Shown here piece after piece: positions 22,470 to 30,086 of a stretch of DNA of 64,000 nt. The position numbers and the translations under genes are program-made. Positions within the stretch are counted from its first letter, which is position 1. Each line of letters starts with the position of its first letter. The notes under the pieces are model-generated. The model was not told the origin of the DNA and made no database searches. It saw only the letters and a program-made list of their open reading frames with translations. Origin of the DNA: an uncultured Acidobacteriaceae bacterium (GTDB lineage: Bacteria; Acidobacteriota; Terriglobia; Terriglobales; Acidobacteriaceae); NCBI GenBank assembly GCA_903828675.1, contig CAIKND010000182.1, positions 1 through 64,000 of the forward strand, read 5' to 3'.

Positions 22470-22510
22470 GTGCCCCATCCTTCCCGCGCACTTTGCAGGA
22501 AGGGTGGGAA
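22470..22510. repeat. GTGCCCCATCC-type palindrome
   Basis: CCCATCCTTCC and GGAAGGGTGGG flank CGCGCACTTTGCA in the gap between the lyase and SDR genes. It is the only clear copy lying inside a probable operon, and the track's longer SDR ORF starts within it. Confidence 0.8.
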
Positions 22511-22550
22511 AAGAAGAACCCAACCTTCCACTCATCGGGAGAAGCCAGAC

Positions 22551-23330
22551 ATGCAAGACACCACCCCGCAATACGCCAGCTATCCCAGCCTCAGCAACCG
22601 CGTAGTCATCGTCACCGGCGGCGCCACCGGCATCGGCGAATCCGTCGTCACCCACTTCGCCCGTAACGGCTCCCGCGTAGCCTTCCTCGACATTCAGGAC
22701 GCCCCCGCCCAGGCCCTCTCGGCCTCGCTAGCCGCCGAAGGATGCCCCGCCCCCCTCTACATCCACTGCGACCTCACCGATCTCGACGCCCTCAAGGCCG
22801 CTGTCGAGCAGGTCGTCTCGACATACGGCACTATCGATGTCCTGGTCAACAACGCCGCCAACGATCAGCGCCACAGCATCGAAGAAGTCACGCCCGAGTT
22901 CTGGGACCGTTCCATGGCCACCAACCTGCGTCCCCAGTTCTTCATGATCCAGGCCGTCCTGCCGGCCATGCGCGTCGCCGGCCGCGGCTCCATTATCAAC
23001 ATGAGTTCCATCGCCTGGATGATTCCCAACAAGCGCCTCCCCCTCTACGTCGCCGCCAAGGCCGCCATCGTCGGCCTCACCCGCACCGTTGCCCACGACC
23101 TCGGCCCCGACAACATCCGCGTCAACGCCGTCCTTCCCGGAGCCATCGCCACTGAGCGCCAAAAGCAACTTTGGTATACCCCCGAGTACCTCGCCGAGAT
23201 CCATCTCCGCCAGGCTCTCAAAATCCAGATTGAGCCCGCCGACGTGGCCCGCCTCGTCCTCTTCCTCGCCTCCGACGACTCCGGCGCCATCACCAACCAG
23301 AGCTACATCGTCGACGGCGGCTTCGTATAG
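22551..23330 (+). CDS. SDR-family oxidoreductase
   Basis: A classical short-chain dehydrogenase/reductase of 259 residues. It shows the nucleotide-binding TGGATGIG, NNAAN after strand 4, the catalytic Ser in INMSSIAWM, the YxxxK pair in YVAAKAAIVG and a C-terminal SYIVDGGFV. The start is the ATG at 22551 after CGGGAGAAG; the longer track ORF begins inside a repeat. Its place directly after a polysaccharide lyase suggests a sugar or uronate dehydrogenase, for example reduction of 4-deoxy-5-keto-uronate. The SDR fold alone does not fix the substrate. Confidence 0.85.
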   Translation: MQDTTPQYASYPSLSNRVVIVTGGATGIGESVVTHFARNGSRVAFLDIQDAPAQALSASLAAEGCPAPLYIHCDLTDLDALKAAVEQVVSTYGTIDVLVNNAANDQRHSIEEVTPEFWDRSMATNLRPQFFMIQAVLPAMRVAGRGSIINMSSIAWMIPNKRLPLYVAAKAAIVGLTRTVAHDLGPDNIRVNAVLPGAIATERQKQLWYTPEYLAEIHLRQALKIQIEPADVARLVLFLASDDSGAITNQSYIVDGGFV

Positions 23331-23371
23331 CCCCTGAATGCGCTACCATGAAGACAGGATTGAGGCTTCCC

Positions 23372-23668
23372 ATGTTTGTCGTGGTATGGCAATTTGAAAT
23401 CGCCGAAGAGATGATCGCCGGCTTTGAAGCCGCATACGGCCCCGAGGGCGCCTGGGCCCAGCTCTTCCGCATCTCTCCCAACTACCTCGGCACCGAGTTG
23501 CTGCGCGATGCCTACATTTCAGGCAACTACCTCACCATCGACCGCTGGACTAGCGAAGCCGACTTCCGCGCCTTCCGCAAGCAGCACGACCAGGAATACG
23601 AGGCCCTCGACCGCACCTGTGACGCCCTCACCAGCCGCGAAACCCGCATCGGTGCTTTCACCGTTTAA
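23372..23668 (+). CDS. Small ABM-fold (monooxygenase-like) protein
   Basis: A protein of about 98 residues beginning MFVVVWQFEIAEEMIAGFEAAYGPEGAW, with YLTIDRWTSEADFRAFRKQHDQEY in the second half. This beta-alpha-beta pattern and the W-x-S/D-x-x-D-F-R-A-F block match the antibiotic-biosynthesis-monooxygenase (ABM/dimeric alpha-beta barrel) superfamily, which includes enzymes and non-enzymatic members. I chose the ATG at 23372 because a GAGG sits 6 nt upstream; an ATG eight codons earlier is possible. It lies 41 bp after the SDR gene and probably shares its transcript. Confidence 0.65.
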   Translation: MFVVVWQFEIAEEMIAGFEAAYGPEGAWAQLFRISPNYLGTELLRDAYISGNYLTIDRWTSEADFRAFRKQHDQEYEALDRTCDALTSRETRIGAFTV

Positions 23669-23872
23669 GTTGTCTCGCCACGTACGCGTCGACCACCTCG
23701 GTGCGCACGTCCATAGACAACACCTCCCTTCTTCTCCATTTCTTCGCCATTATTTCCTGTCTTTGTGCTTCCAGCCCTGCTACAATCCCATCGAAAACCA
23801 ATTTAAGCCCAACGCTGTTTCCTGTCAGGAAAGCATGAGATGAGCAGGGCGACATTCTGAGGAGCCCTCCCG

Positions 23873-24949
23873 ATGGCCATCGCCGATGACCGCACCAAAG
23901 CCGTAGAACTGGCCCTTGCACAGATCGAAAAACAGTTTGGAAAAGGGTCCATTGTGCGGCTCGGCTCCAAAGAGGCGCTGATGCCCATCGCCGTCATCTC
24001 AACCGGCTCCATCAGCTTTGATGCCGCCCTCGGCGTCGGTGGCGTACCTCGCGGCCGTGTCATTGAGGTCTTCGGCCCCGAATCTTCGGGCAAGACCACC
24101 ATCACCCTCCAGATCATCGCCGAGGCCCAAAAACTCGGCGGTCTCGCGGCGTTCGTTGATGCCGAGCACGCCCTCGACCCCGCCTACGCCCGCAAGCTCG
24201 GCGTGGACATCGACAACCTGCTCGTTTCGCAGCCCGACTCCGGCGAACAGGCCCTCGAAATTACTGAGGCCCTCGTAAAGTCCGGCGCCATTGACGTGCT
24301 GGTCGTCGATTCGGTGGCCGCTCTCGTCCCCAAGGCCGAGCTTGACGGCGAAATGGGCGATTCCCACATGGGCCTCCAGGCCCGCCTCATGTCCCAGGCT
24401 CTCCGCAAGCTCACCGGTAGCGTCTCCAAATCCCGCACCGCACTCATCTTTATCAATCAGATTCGAGAGAAAATCGGCGTCATGTTCGGCAACCCTGAGA
24501 CCACCACCGGCGGGCGCGCCCTCAAGTTCTACTCCTCGGTCCGCGTCGACATCCGCCGCATCGCCGCCATCAAGGAAGGCGACGTCGTAACCGGAAACCG
24601 CACCAAGGTCAAAATCGTCAAAAACAAGGTAGCCGCGCCCTTCCGCGAGGCCGAGTTCGACATCCTTTACGGCGAGGGAATCAGCAAGGAAGGCGACGTC
24701 CTTGACCAGGCCGTGGCCAACAACATCGTTGAGAAGTCCGGCGCCTGGTACAGCTACGCCGGCGAGCGAATCGGCCAGGGCCGCGAAAACACCCGCTCCT
24801 TCCTCAAGGAAAACCGGGACATCTTCATCAAGATGGATGCCGAGCTTCGCAAGAAGCTCAACATCGGCGCCGTCAAGGCAGACGTTCCCGAAGTCCCCGC
24901 ATCCGGCCCCGCTGAAGCCAAGGAAGTTGTCCGCGGACGCAAGGGGTAG
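23873..24949 (+). CDS. recA: Recombinase RecA
   Basis: The central strand-exchange ATPase of homologous recombination and LexA co-protease. The 358-residue length is normal. Landmarks: [15 protein letters not shown] at the N-terminus, Walker [48 protein letters not shown] and [42 protein letters not shown], the L2 DNA-binding loop. The C-terminal tail is less acidic than in E. coli and ends VVRGRKG. It is monocistronic, with a strong hairpin after the stop. I could not identify a LexA box with confidence. Confidence 0.98.
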   Translation: MAIADDRTKAVELALAQIEKQFGKGSIVRLGSKEALMPIAVISTGSISFDAALGVGGVPRGRVIEVFGPESSGKTTITLQIIAEAQKLGGLAAFVDAEHALDPAYARKLGVDIDNLLVSQPDSGEQALEITEALVKSGAIDVLVVDSVAALVPKAELDGEMGDSHMGLQARLMSQALRKLTGSVSKSRTALIFINQIREKIGVMFGNPETTTGGRALKFYSSVRVDIRRIAAIKEGDVVTGNRTKVKIVKNKVAAPFREAEFDILYGEGISKEGDVLDQAVANNIVEKSGAWYSYAGERIGQGRENTRSFLKENRDIFIKMDAELRKKLNIGAVKADVPEVPASGPAEAKEVVRGRKG

Positions 24950-24975
24950 AGCCGGTTCCCATATCCTTCGACCCC

Positions 24976-25000
24976 AACGGCTGCCCCTGGGCAGCCGTTT
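24976..25000 (+). terminator. recA terminator
   Basis: AACGGCTGCC-CCTG-GGCAGCCGTT followed by TCTGCTTGACTTTT, beginning 27 bp after the recA stop. A strong GC stem with a weak T tract fits an intrinsic terminator that separates recA from the downstream module. Confidence 0.75.
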
Positions 25001-25004
25001 CTGC

Positions 25005-25054
25005 TTGACTTTTCATAGTAATGTATGTATGGTTATGAATGAATAACGGAGGGG
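25005..25054 (+). promoter_or_regulatory. Promoter and possible operator of the wHTH-PIN module
   Basis: TTGACT (25005-25010), a 17-bp spacer and TATGGT (25028-25033) form a plausible sigma-70 promoter. Repetitive ATGTATGTATG and ATGAATGAATA motifs overlap and follow the -10 and could be an autoregulatory operator. A strong GGAGGGG (25048-25054) sits 6 nt before the ATG at 25061. Confidence 0.45.
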
Positions 25055-25060
25055 CGACCA

Positions 25061-25510
25061 ATGAAACCCACTGAGCAAACAAAAGTGCATGTGATTTCTA
25101 CATACGTCAAGCCCGCACGCTTGAAAGGCGAGAAGACCATTCAAGTCAGAGTTGGAAATATCCAAAAAGAACTGGGGTGGACAAACAGGACTCCTTCAGT
25201 CTTTTCAACTTTGTTGTCAAAGGACTTTCAGCAGGAAGCCGGCGTCGAGTTGATTGAGAAGAGAGGCGGTCCACCTTCTGGCGGGCCGAGCACAACCTGG
25301 CAATTCGTGTTCCGGGTGCTGGGTGAAGACGAAAAAATTGATCCAGCAACAAAAGCGCCTGCATGTGGGGGCGGGCTATTGGCCCTTTATGGAATCTGCG
25401 CGAACATGTACCGGGAAGTTGGGGGCGCCGAAGCATTCATTCGCTCCGAGCGCGAAAACTTCGGCTCGATTGCCCCAGATCTTCCCGAGTCGATGGGGGC
25501 GCGCAGCTGA
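25061..25510 (+). CDS. Unknown protein with winged-helix-like N-terminus, partner of PIN protein
   Basis: A 149-residue soluble protein that I cannot assign to a named family. Residues about 30-85 read as helix (VRVGNIQKELGW), helix (TPSVFSTLLSKDFQQEAG) and a beta hairpin with a glycine/proline-rich turn (VELIEKRGGPPSGGPST, then WQFVFRV), which resembles a winged helix. The C-terminal part (ALYGICANMYREVGGAEAFI) looks helical and could bind a partner. Its TGA overlaps the ATG of the downstream PIN gene by one base, so the two are translationally coupled. By position and likely DNA binding it is a candidate antitoxin and repressor, although longer than typical VapB. Codon choice is less GC-biased than in recA, hinting at acquisition. 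Confidence 0.7.
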   Translation: MKPTEQTKVHVISTYVKPARLKGEKTIQVRVGNIQKELGWTNRTPSVFSTLLSKDFQQEAGVELIEKRGGPPSGGPSTTWQFVFRVLGEDEKIDPATKAPACGGGLLALYGICANMYREVGGAEAFIRSERENFGSIAPDLPESMGARS

Positions 25511-25935
25511 TGAGCCGCATCTATTGGGACACCATGCTGTTCGCCTACATCCTTGAAGGGAACCCTGTTTTCGGCCAACCGGCGCGGGAAGCATATAAAG
25601 CATTCTCGCAGCGCGGAGACACAATCTGTACCAGTGTATTTACGCTCGGGGAAATCCTTGTAAGGCCGAGAATGGTCAAGGATAATGCCGCCTATGAGAC
25701 GATACGTAAATTTATGCTCGGCGGTGAGGTCGAACTGCTGCCGTTTACCTTCGAGACAGCTGAACAATACAGTGCCGTCCGTGCCCAGACCAGACTAAAG
25801 GCCGCCGATGCAATTCATGCAGCAACGGCCATCTTGGCTAAGGTCAACTTGTTTGTCACAAACGATTTGGACATTAGGAAGCAGAAAATTCAGGGTCTTC
25901 CTTTTATTGCGGGCTTGGATGGGAAGATATTTTAG
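25510..25935 (+). CDS. PIN-domain protein (VapC-like ribonuclease)
   Basis: A 141-residue PIN domain starting MSRIYWDTMLFAYILEG at 25510, inside the longer track ORF. The four acidic positions of the PIN active site are visible: the first Asp in YWDT, Glu in FTLGEILV, Asp in AADAIHAATA and Asp in VTNDLDI. PIN proteins of this size are usually VapC-type toxins that cleave tRNA or rRNA using Mg2+. The start overlaps the stop of the preceding gene (TGATG), typical of toxin-antitoxin operons. No classical VapB (AbrB or RHH type) is present; the 149-residue wHTH-like protein occupies that place. Confidence 0.85.
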   Translation: MSRIYWDTMLFAYILEGNPVFGQPAREAYKAFSQRGDTICTSVFTLGEILVRPRMVKDNAAYETIRKFMLGGEVELLPFTFETAEQYSAVRAQTRLKAADAIHAATAILAKVNLFVTNDLDIRKQKIQGLPFIAGLDGKIF

Positions 25936-25964
25936 GCGGTGACTGAGCCTGTACAGAGGCCGCG

Positions 25965-26059
25965 AATTCCAGGTCTCGCTCCTGAAACCTGGAATTTGCA
26001 TGCGATACGGAATTCTGCACTTTTTCCCAGTGCCCCAGGTCCCAATTTCGGAACCTGGG
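25965..26059. repeat. Two CCAGGT(N12)ACCTGG hairpins
   Basis: AATTCCAGGT/ACCTGGAATT (25965-25996) and CCCAGGT/ACCTGGG (26034-26059) each enclose a 12-nt loop. They lie between the convergent PIN gene and the unknown minus-strand gene. A related copy with one arm mismatch occurs at 54291-54320. They may act as a bidirectional 3' end. Confidence 0.7.
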
Positions 26060-26076
26060 ATTCTTCCAGCCGGCTT

Positions 26077-27327
26077 CTACTTCGGCATCCACCCCAAAAA
26101 CTGCATCCGCTCCAGAATTCCCCTCGGAATGGGAATGTGCGGCGCGGGCCGGTTGGGCGGCGGGCCGTGCTGGAAGCCGTGCCCCGGAGGCGGCGGAAAG
26201 ACTCCGCCCGCCATGCCAGGCAGCGGTATGCCCCCCGGACGCGGTGGAAGCCCGGGCCGCGGAGGAAGCCCCGGGCGGGCCGGCGCAACCATTGAGGCCG
26301 CATACTGCTTGTACTTGCCCTGCAGATACTTCTTCATATCCTCGGCCCCGGTCTTGATCCCCTCAGCCATATCGCCGCTGTAAGCCAGGAAGAGCCCCGG
26401 CACCTGATCGATGCTGATGGTCTTGCTCTCTTCCCTGCCCAGAAAGCCCTTCACCATCACTTGAATCTGAGTGGGCAGAGTCCTTCCCGCAGCATCTTTG
26501 TCAGTCAGGTGCTCCTGCCATTCCTGGTGTAACTTCGTGCCAACCGAAGCGGTTGCCTTCCTGCCGAAAGCACTTTGCTTATTTTTGTCGATCAGGGGCA
26601 GCAGATAACTGTATTCGAGTCCAGGGTCGACCCGGGTAAGCTGCTCGGAGATCAACGACGCGGCGTTGCTCCCTTCAAAAGTATCCAGGCCGATCACCTT
26701 GGTGTCGCCCTTGTTCAGGAAGAGGAGATTGCCCTTGTTGATCCATTTCCCCGGATTATCGCTCTGGATCTCGAAACGATCATTGTTGGCTGTAAAAATA
26801 TCGACCGCCACGATCCGGCCCAGTTCGCGCCAGGCGCTGTGATGCATCAGCCGCATTACGGCGTTCTGCATCATCGTGAGGTTCAAACGATCGCCGGAAT
26901 CAACGGCCTCCGCATCGGTCAGGCCTTCGACAAACGGGATCTTCGTCCAGACATAGGGTGCGGTCATGGCATTGTTGTACTGCGGGGTGCCGGCGGCGAA
27001 GGTGGTTTGGACCTTGGCGCGAAACACGACCACCTCGCCTGGAGTCATGATCTTGGTGTTGACCAGCTCATTGTTGACGTTCTTCATCAGCTTTGAACCC
27101 CAATGAATGGAGTTCTCCGTCTGGCGCAACCGCTGGGCGTCCTGCACGCCGCCTCCGGGAGTTGCCGTCGCGGCAGAGGCGTATTCGCCCTTGAACACAA
27201 CATCCCACCTCTTCGTAGTTCGGCCCGGGTTTCCTAGAGCCATCTTCACGAAGAACACTGGTCGCTTGGTGAGCCCTGAAATCTCAGCTATGGAATTATT
27301 CACAATGATTGGCAAGGTACCTGCCAT
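26077..27327 (-). CDS. Unknown protein with proline-rich C-terminal tail
   Basis: About 416 residues from the ATG at 27327 (MAGTLPIIVNNSIAEI), chosen because GAGG lies 8 nt upstream; the track's longer start has no support. There is no signal peptide or membrane segment. Roughly 330 residues are mixed alpha/beta, containing WDVVFKGEYASAATATPGGG, LMHHSAWRELGRIVAVDIF and SEQLTRVDPGLEYSYLLPLI. A tail follows with two PPRPG-type repeats (RPGLPPRPGLPPRPGG) and further Pro/Gly/His runs. I do not recognise the family. The tail suggests a flexible linker or binding surface. Confidence 0.7.
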   Translation of the reverse strand: MAGTLPIIVNNSIAEISGLTKRPVFFVKMALGNPGRTTKRWDVVFKGEYASAATATPGGGVQDAQRLRQTENSIHWGSKLMKNVNNELVNTKIMTPGEVVVFRAKVQTTFAAGTPQYNNAMTAPYVWTKIPFVEGLTDAEAVDSGDRLNLTMMQNAVMRLMHHSAWRELGRIVAVDIFTANNDRFEIQSDNPGKWINKGNLLFLNKGDTKVIGLDTFEGSNAASLISEQLTRVDPGLEYSYLLPLIDKNKQSAFGRKATASVGTKLHQEWQEHLTDKDAAGRTLPTQIQVMVKGFLGREESKTISIDQVPGLFLAYSGDMAEGIKTGAEDMKKYLQGKYKQYAASMVAPARPGLPPRPGLPPRPGGIPLPGMAGGVFPPPPGHGFQHGPPPNRPAPHIPIPRGILERMQFLGWMPK

Positions 27328-27511
27328 GATGATTGCCTCATTTCTGAAATGAACGCGAAAAGATGCAGTTTTTTTTGTTGCGACCATACTCTCGCCGCAT
27401 TGTGCTTCTGTCAAGTAATTGAATTTACGGCAGATTCAGCGTCCGCGCTTCCATATTCGCGGCGAATTGCCTGGCCCCGTTTTATTGATCCGCCCGCAAA
27501 ACTCGAGATCC

Positions 27512-27605
27512 GTGCCCATCCATTCCGTGTTCTTTACGGAATGGGTGGGACAGCAACCAACTAAACCCCGCGCACTTCTGTCCACTGTCCGCCCTCCACT
27601 GCTTC
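27512..27605. repeat. Composite repeat: palindrome plus CTGTCCA heptamers, not at a gene end
   Basis: CCCATCCATTCCG/CGGAATGGGTGGG (27512-27551) is followed by the linker agcaaccaactaaaccccgcgc and four 7-bp units CTGTCCA, CTGTCCG, CCCTCCA, CTGCTTC (27578-27605). Unlike most copies it does not abut a recognisable stop codon. Confidence 0.8.
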
Positions 27606-27805
27606 CGGGCCGCCCCATCCAGAAATGAAAAAATACAACCAATTCTTATCCAACTCATTTTACACGACTTACACTCATTTCAAAATGCAGATAATTACCA
27701 CCTGAAAGCGCACAATTGAACTATGAAGTCCAAATTAGCCGCTGAGGAGCAAGCCGTCATGATCAAATCCGTCCAGATCCAAATCGCCCGGCCATCCTGC
27801 GGCCT

Positions 27806-27856
27806 ACCCCCACCCCCCTCCTACCTCCCCTCCCACCCCCCCTCCCCCTCTTTCCC
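27806..27856 (-). other. Potential G-quadruplex tract upstream of coaD
   Basis: The plus strand is almost pure C/T with many C runs (ACCCCCACCCCCCTCC...). The minus strand therefore carries more than four G runs of 3-7 with short loops, a canonical quadruplex pattern. It ends 88 bp before the coaD start codon. Confidence 0.5.
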
Positions 27857-27943
27857 GTGAAACCATCAGGCGGCTGCGCCCCGAATCCCGAGCCGTCTGG
27901 CCCGCGGCCCATTGGCTGCTAGAATCCGTGTAGAGTTCTCCCC

Positions 27944-28429
27944 ATGACCGTGAAAGCCCTCTATCCCGGCACCTTCGACCCGCCTACCAACGGCCACGTC
28001 GATCTCATCATGCGCGGAGCCCGCCTTTTCAGCCATCTCACGGTCGCCGTCCTCAACAATCCCGGCAAAAATCCGCTCTTCAATGTTGAAGAACGCGTCG
28101 AGATGCTCCGTGAGGTCACCAGTTCGCTCGATAACGTCTCCGTAGCCACCTTCAACGGCCTCATGGTCGAGTTTGCCCGCCGCGAGGGAGCCTCCGCCGT
28201 GCTGCGCGGCATCCGCGCCATCTCCGACTACGAATACGAGTTCCAGATGGCCCTGATGAATCGCCGACTGGCCCCGGAAATCGAGACCGTCTTCCTCCAG
28301 CCGGCCGGCCGCTATTCCTTCATCAGCTCGCGCATGTTGAAAGAAGTCTTCAGCTTCGGCGGCGAAGTCACCGGCCTGGTCCCGCCCAACGTCCTCAAGC
28401 GCCTCCGCGCCCGCATGAACAACGGCTGA
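27944..28429 (+). CDS. coaD: Pantetheine-phosphate adenylyltransferase
   Basis: Catalyses the penultimate step of coenzyme A synthesis, transferring AMP from ATP to 4'-phosphopantetheine in the cytoplasm. The 161 residues match the family length. YPGTFDPPTNGHVDLI carries the T/HxGH nucleotidyltransferase motif, LRGIRAISDYEYEFQMALMNR the conserved central block, and FISSRMLKEV the C-terminal ISSxxxRE-like motif. The ribosome site is weak (the nearby tract reads gtagagttctcccc). Confidence 0.96.
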   Translation: MTVKALYPGTFDPPTNGHVDLIMRGARLFSHLTVAVLNNPGKNPLFNVEERVEMLREVTSSLDNVSVATFNGLMVEFARREGASAVLRGIRAISDYEYEFQMALMNRRLAPEIETVFLQPAGRYSFISSRMLKEVFSFGGEVTGLVPPNVLKRLRARMNNG

Positions 28430-28450
28430 CGCCACCCGCGCAAAAACTCC

Positions 28451-28660
28451 GTGCCCCATCCATTTGTCATTCTGAGCAGCTTTGCTCGCGGCAGCGCGTT
28501 ACGTCCGGGGATGAGCGGCCGCCGTCCACCTCGCAAAAAAAGCTCCGTGCCCCATCCATTCCGCGCTCTTTGCGGAATGGGTGGGACAGATCAACACTCA
28601 ACCGGGCCGTTCATCAGGAGCGGAGCGTAGCGGAGTCGAAGAACCTGCTTCTTGCAATTC
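28451..28660. repeat. Cluster of palindromic repeats between coaD and aspC
   Basis: A half copy of the palindrome (GTGCCCCATCCATT, 28451-28464) runs into a different repeat (TCATTCTGAGCAGCTTTGCTC). A full copy follows at 28547-28587 (CCCATCCATTCCGCG / TGCGGAATGGGTGGG), then GGAGCGTAGCGGAGTCGAAG (28619-28638). The half copy looks interrupted by the second family, so repeats appear to have inserted into one another. Confidence 0.65.
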
Positions 28661-28737
28661 ATGGCTCAAGCGTGGGATAGCAACAATCCAACCCCGGATT
28701 TTGCGCTTCCCCCAAAATCTGTAAAGATAGAACTGCT

Positions 28738-29934
28738 ATGACAGTTTCTACTCCCGCAAAAGTATTCGCCGACCGCATTGGCCGGATCGAGGTCTCAGCA
28801 ACCATGGCCGTAGCCGCCGAGGCCGCCAAATTGCGCGCCCAGGGCGCCAACCTCGTGGATTTTGGTGCCGGAGAGCCCCATTTCCCCACGCCGCGACACA
28901 TCAAGGACGCGGCCATCGCCGCCATTGACGCCAACTTCACCCGCTATACCGTCGTTCCCGGCATTCCCGATGTGCGCAAGGCCATCGTCGAGCGCCACGC
29001 CACCGACTTCGGCTCCGACTACGACATCTCTGAAGCCATCTTCACCACCGGCGGCAAACTCGCCCTCTTCAACACCATTCAGGTGCTTATCGAGCATGGC
29101 GACGAAGTTATCCTGCCCGTGCCTTACTGGGTCAGCTTCAAAGACATCATCCAGTACGCTGGCGGCAAGGTGGTTTACCTCGAGACCAGCGAAGCCGAGA
29201 GCTTCCGCATCACGGCAGACGCCATCGAGAAGGCCATCACGCCCAAGACCAAGGCCATCATCCTCAACTCGCCGTCCAACCCCGCCGGATCGGTGGTGTC
29301 GGCTGAGGACCTCGAGCGCATCGTCCACCTGGCCCATGATCGCGGCATCTACCTGCTGCTGGACGAGTGCTACGTCTATCTCAACTACGCCGGCAAACCC
29401 GTCTCCGGCGGCTCATTCACCTGGGCCAAGGACCACATTGTGGTGCTCGGCTCGCTCTCCAAGACCTATGCCATGACCGGCTGGCGCGCTGGATTTGCCC
29501 TGGCGGCAAAGCCCATCATCGCCAACCTCAGCAAGCTCCAGTCGCAGTCCACCTCCAACGCCACCAGCTTCGTCCAGAAGGCCGCCATCGCTGCCCTGGC
29601 AGGTTCCCAGGAGTGTGTCACCGAGTTCCGCGCCGAATTCATCGACCTGCGGGACTACATGCTTGCCAGTCTGGCCCGCATTCCTGGAATCACCTGCACC
29701 AAGCCCGAAGGCGCTTTCTACGTTTACCCCAACATCTCCGCATACCTGGGCAAGGGCGGCATCAAGACCGCTACCGAGCTGGCCACACGCCTGCTCCACG
29801 AAGCTCATGTCGTCACCGTGCCCGGCGAAGCCTTCGGCACTGCCGAACACATTCGCATCTCCTACCCCGTCACAAAACAAAACATCGACGAAGGAACCCG
29901 CCGCATGGGCGAATTCCTCACACAGCTCAAGTAG
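28738..29934 (+). CDS. aspC: Pyridoxal-phosphate aminotransferase, aspartate aminotransferase type
   Basis: A class I/II aminotransferase of 398 residues, most like the short-form (subgroup Ib) aspartate aminotransferases: DFGAGEPHFPTPRHIKDAA, YTVVPGIPDVRKAI, ILNSPSNPAGSVV with the cofactor Asn, DECYVYLNYAG, the Schiff-base Lys in SLSKTYAMTGWRAGF, and the C-terminal Arg in HIRISYPVT. It should interconvert aspartate and oxaloacetate, possibly also prephenate. The downstream aspartate-family biosynthesis genes are 15 kb away. It ends at a strong terminator. Confidence 0.9.
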   Translation: MTVSTPAKVFADRIGRIEVSATMAVAAEAAKLRAQGANLVDFGAGEPHFPTPRHIKDAAIAAIDANFTRYTVVPGIPDVRKAIVERHATDFGSDYDISEAIFTTGGKLALFNTIQVLIEHGDEVILPVPYWVSFKDIIQYAGGKVVYLETSEAESFRITADAIEKAITPKTKAIILNSPSNPAGSVVSAEDLERIVHLAHDRGIYLLLDECYVYLNYAGKPVSGGSFTWAKDHIVVLGSLSKTYAMTGWRAGFALAAKPIIANLSKLQSQSTSNATSFVQKAAIAALAGSQECVTEFRAEFIDLRDYMLASLARIPGITCTKPEGAFYVYPNISAYLGKGGIKTATELATRLLHEAHVVTVPGEAFGTAEHIRISYPVTKQNIDEGTRRMGEFLTQLK

Positions 29935-30000
29935 AGCCGTTTCGAATCACACCGTTGCGCAGGCTGTTTTACGAAGCGGATCCGAAAATTAAACCATGTC

Positions 30001-30025
30001 GGGCCGCCCCAAGGGCGGCCCTTTT
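30001..30025 (+). terminator. aspC intrinsic terminator
   Basis: GGGCCGCCC-CAA-GGGCGGCCC followed by TTTT, 67 bp after the aspC stop. It is a textbook rho-independent terminator. Confidence 0.88.
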
Positions 30026-30086
30026 GGCGAAAAGTATCGTTCGTCACTGTGCAAACGTAGTGTCTGTCGAGTAGGATGTCTTTTCG

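Larger units (their letters stand above)
27328..27943. other. Divergent intergenic region with repeats and a C-rich tract
   Basis: Between the unknown gene (-) and coaD (+) lie a composite palindrome/heptamer element (27512-27605), an AT-rich stretch that probably contains the coaD promoter (27640-27720), and a C-rich tract (27806-27856). A 45-codon ORF from 27723 (MKSKLAAEEQAVMIKSVQ...) runs through the C-rich tract as a proline stretch. It has no good ribosome site and is probably not a gene. Confidence 0.5.
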
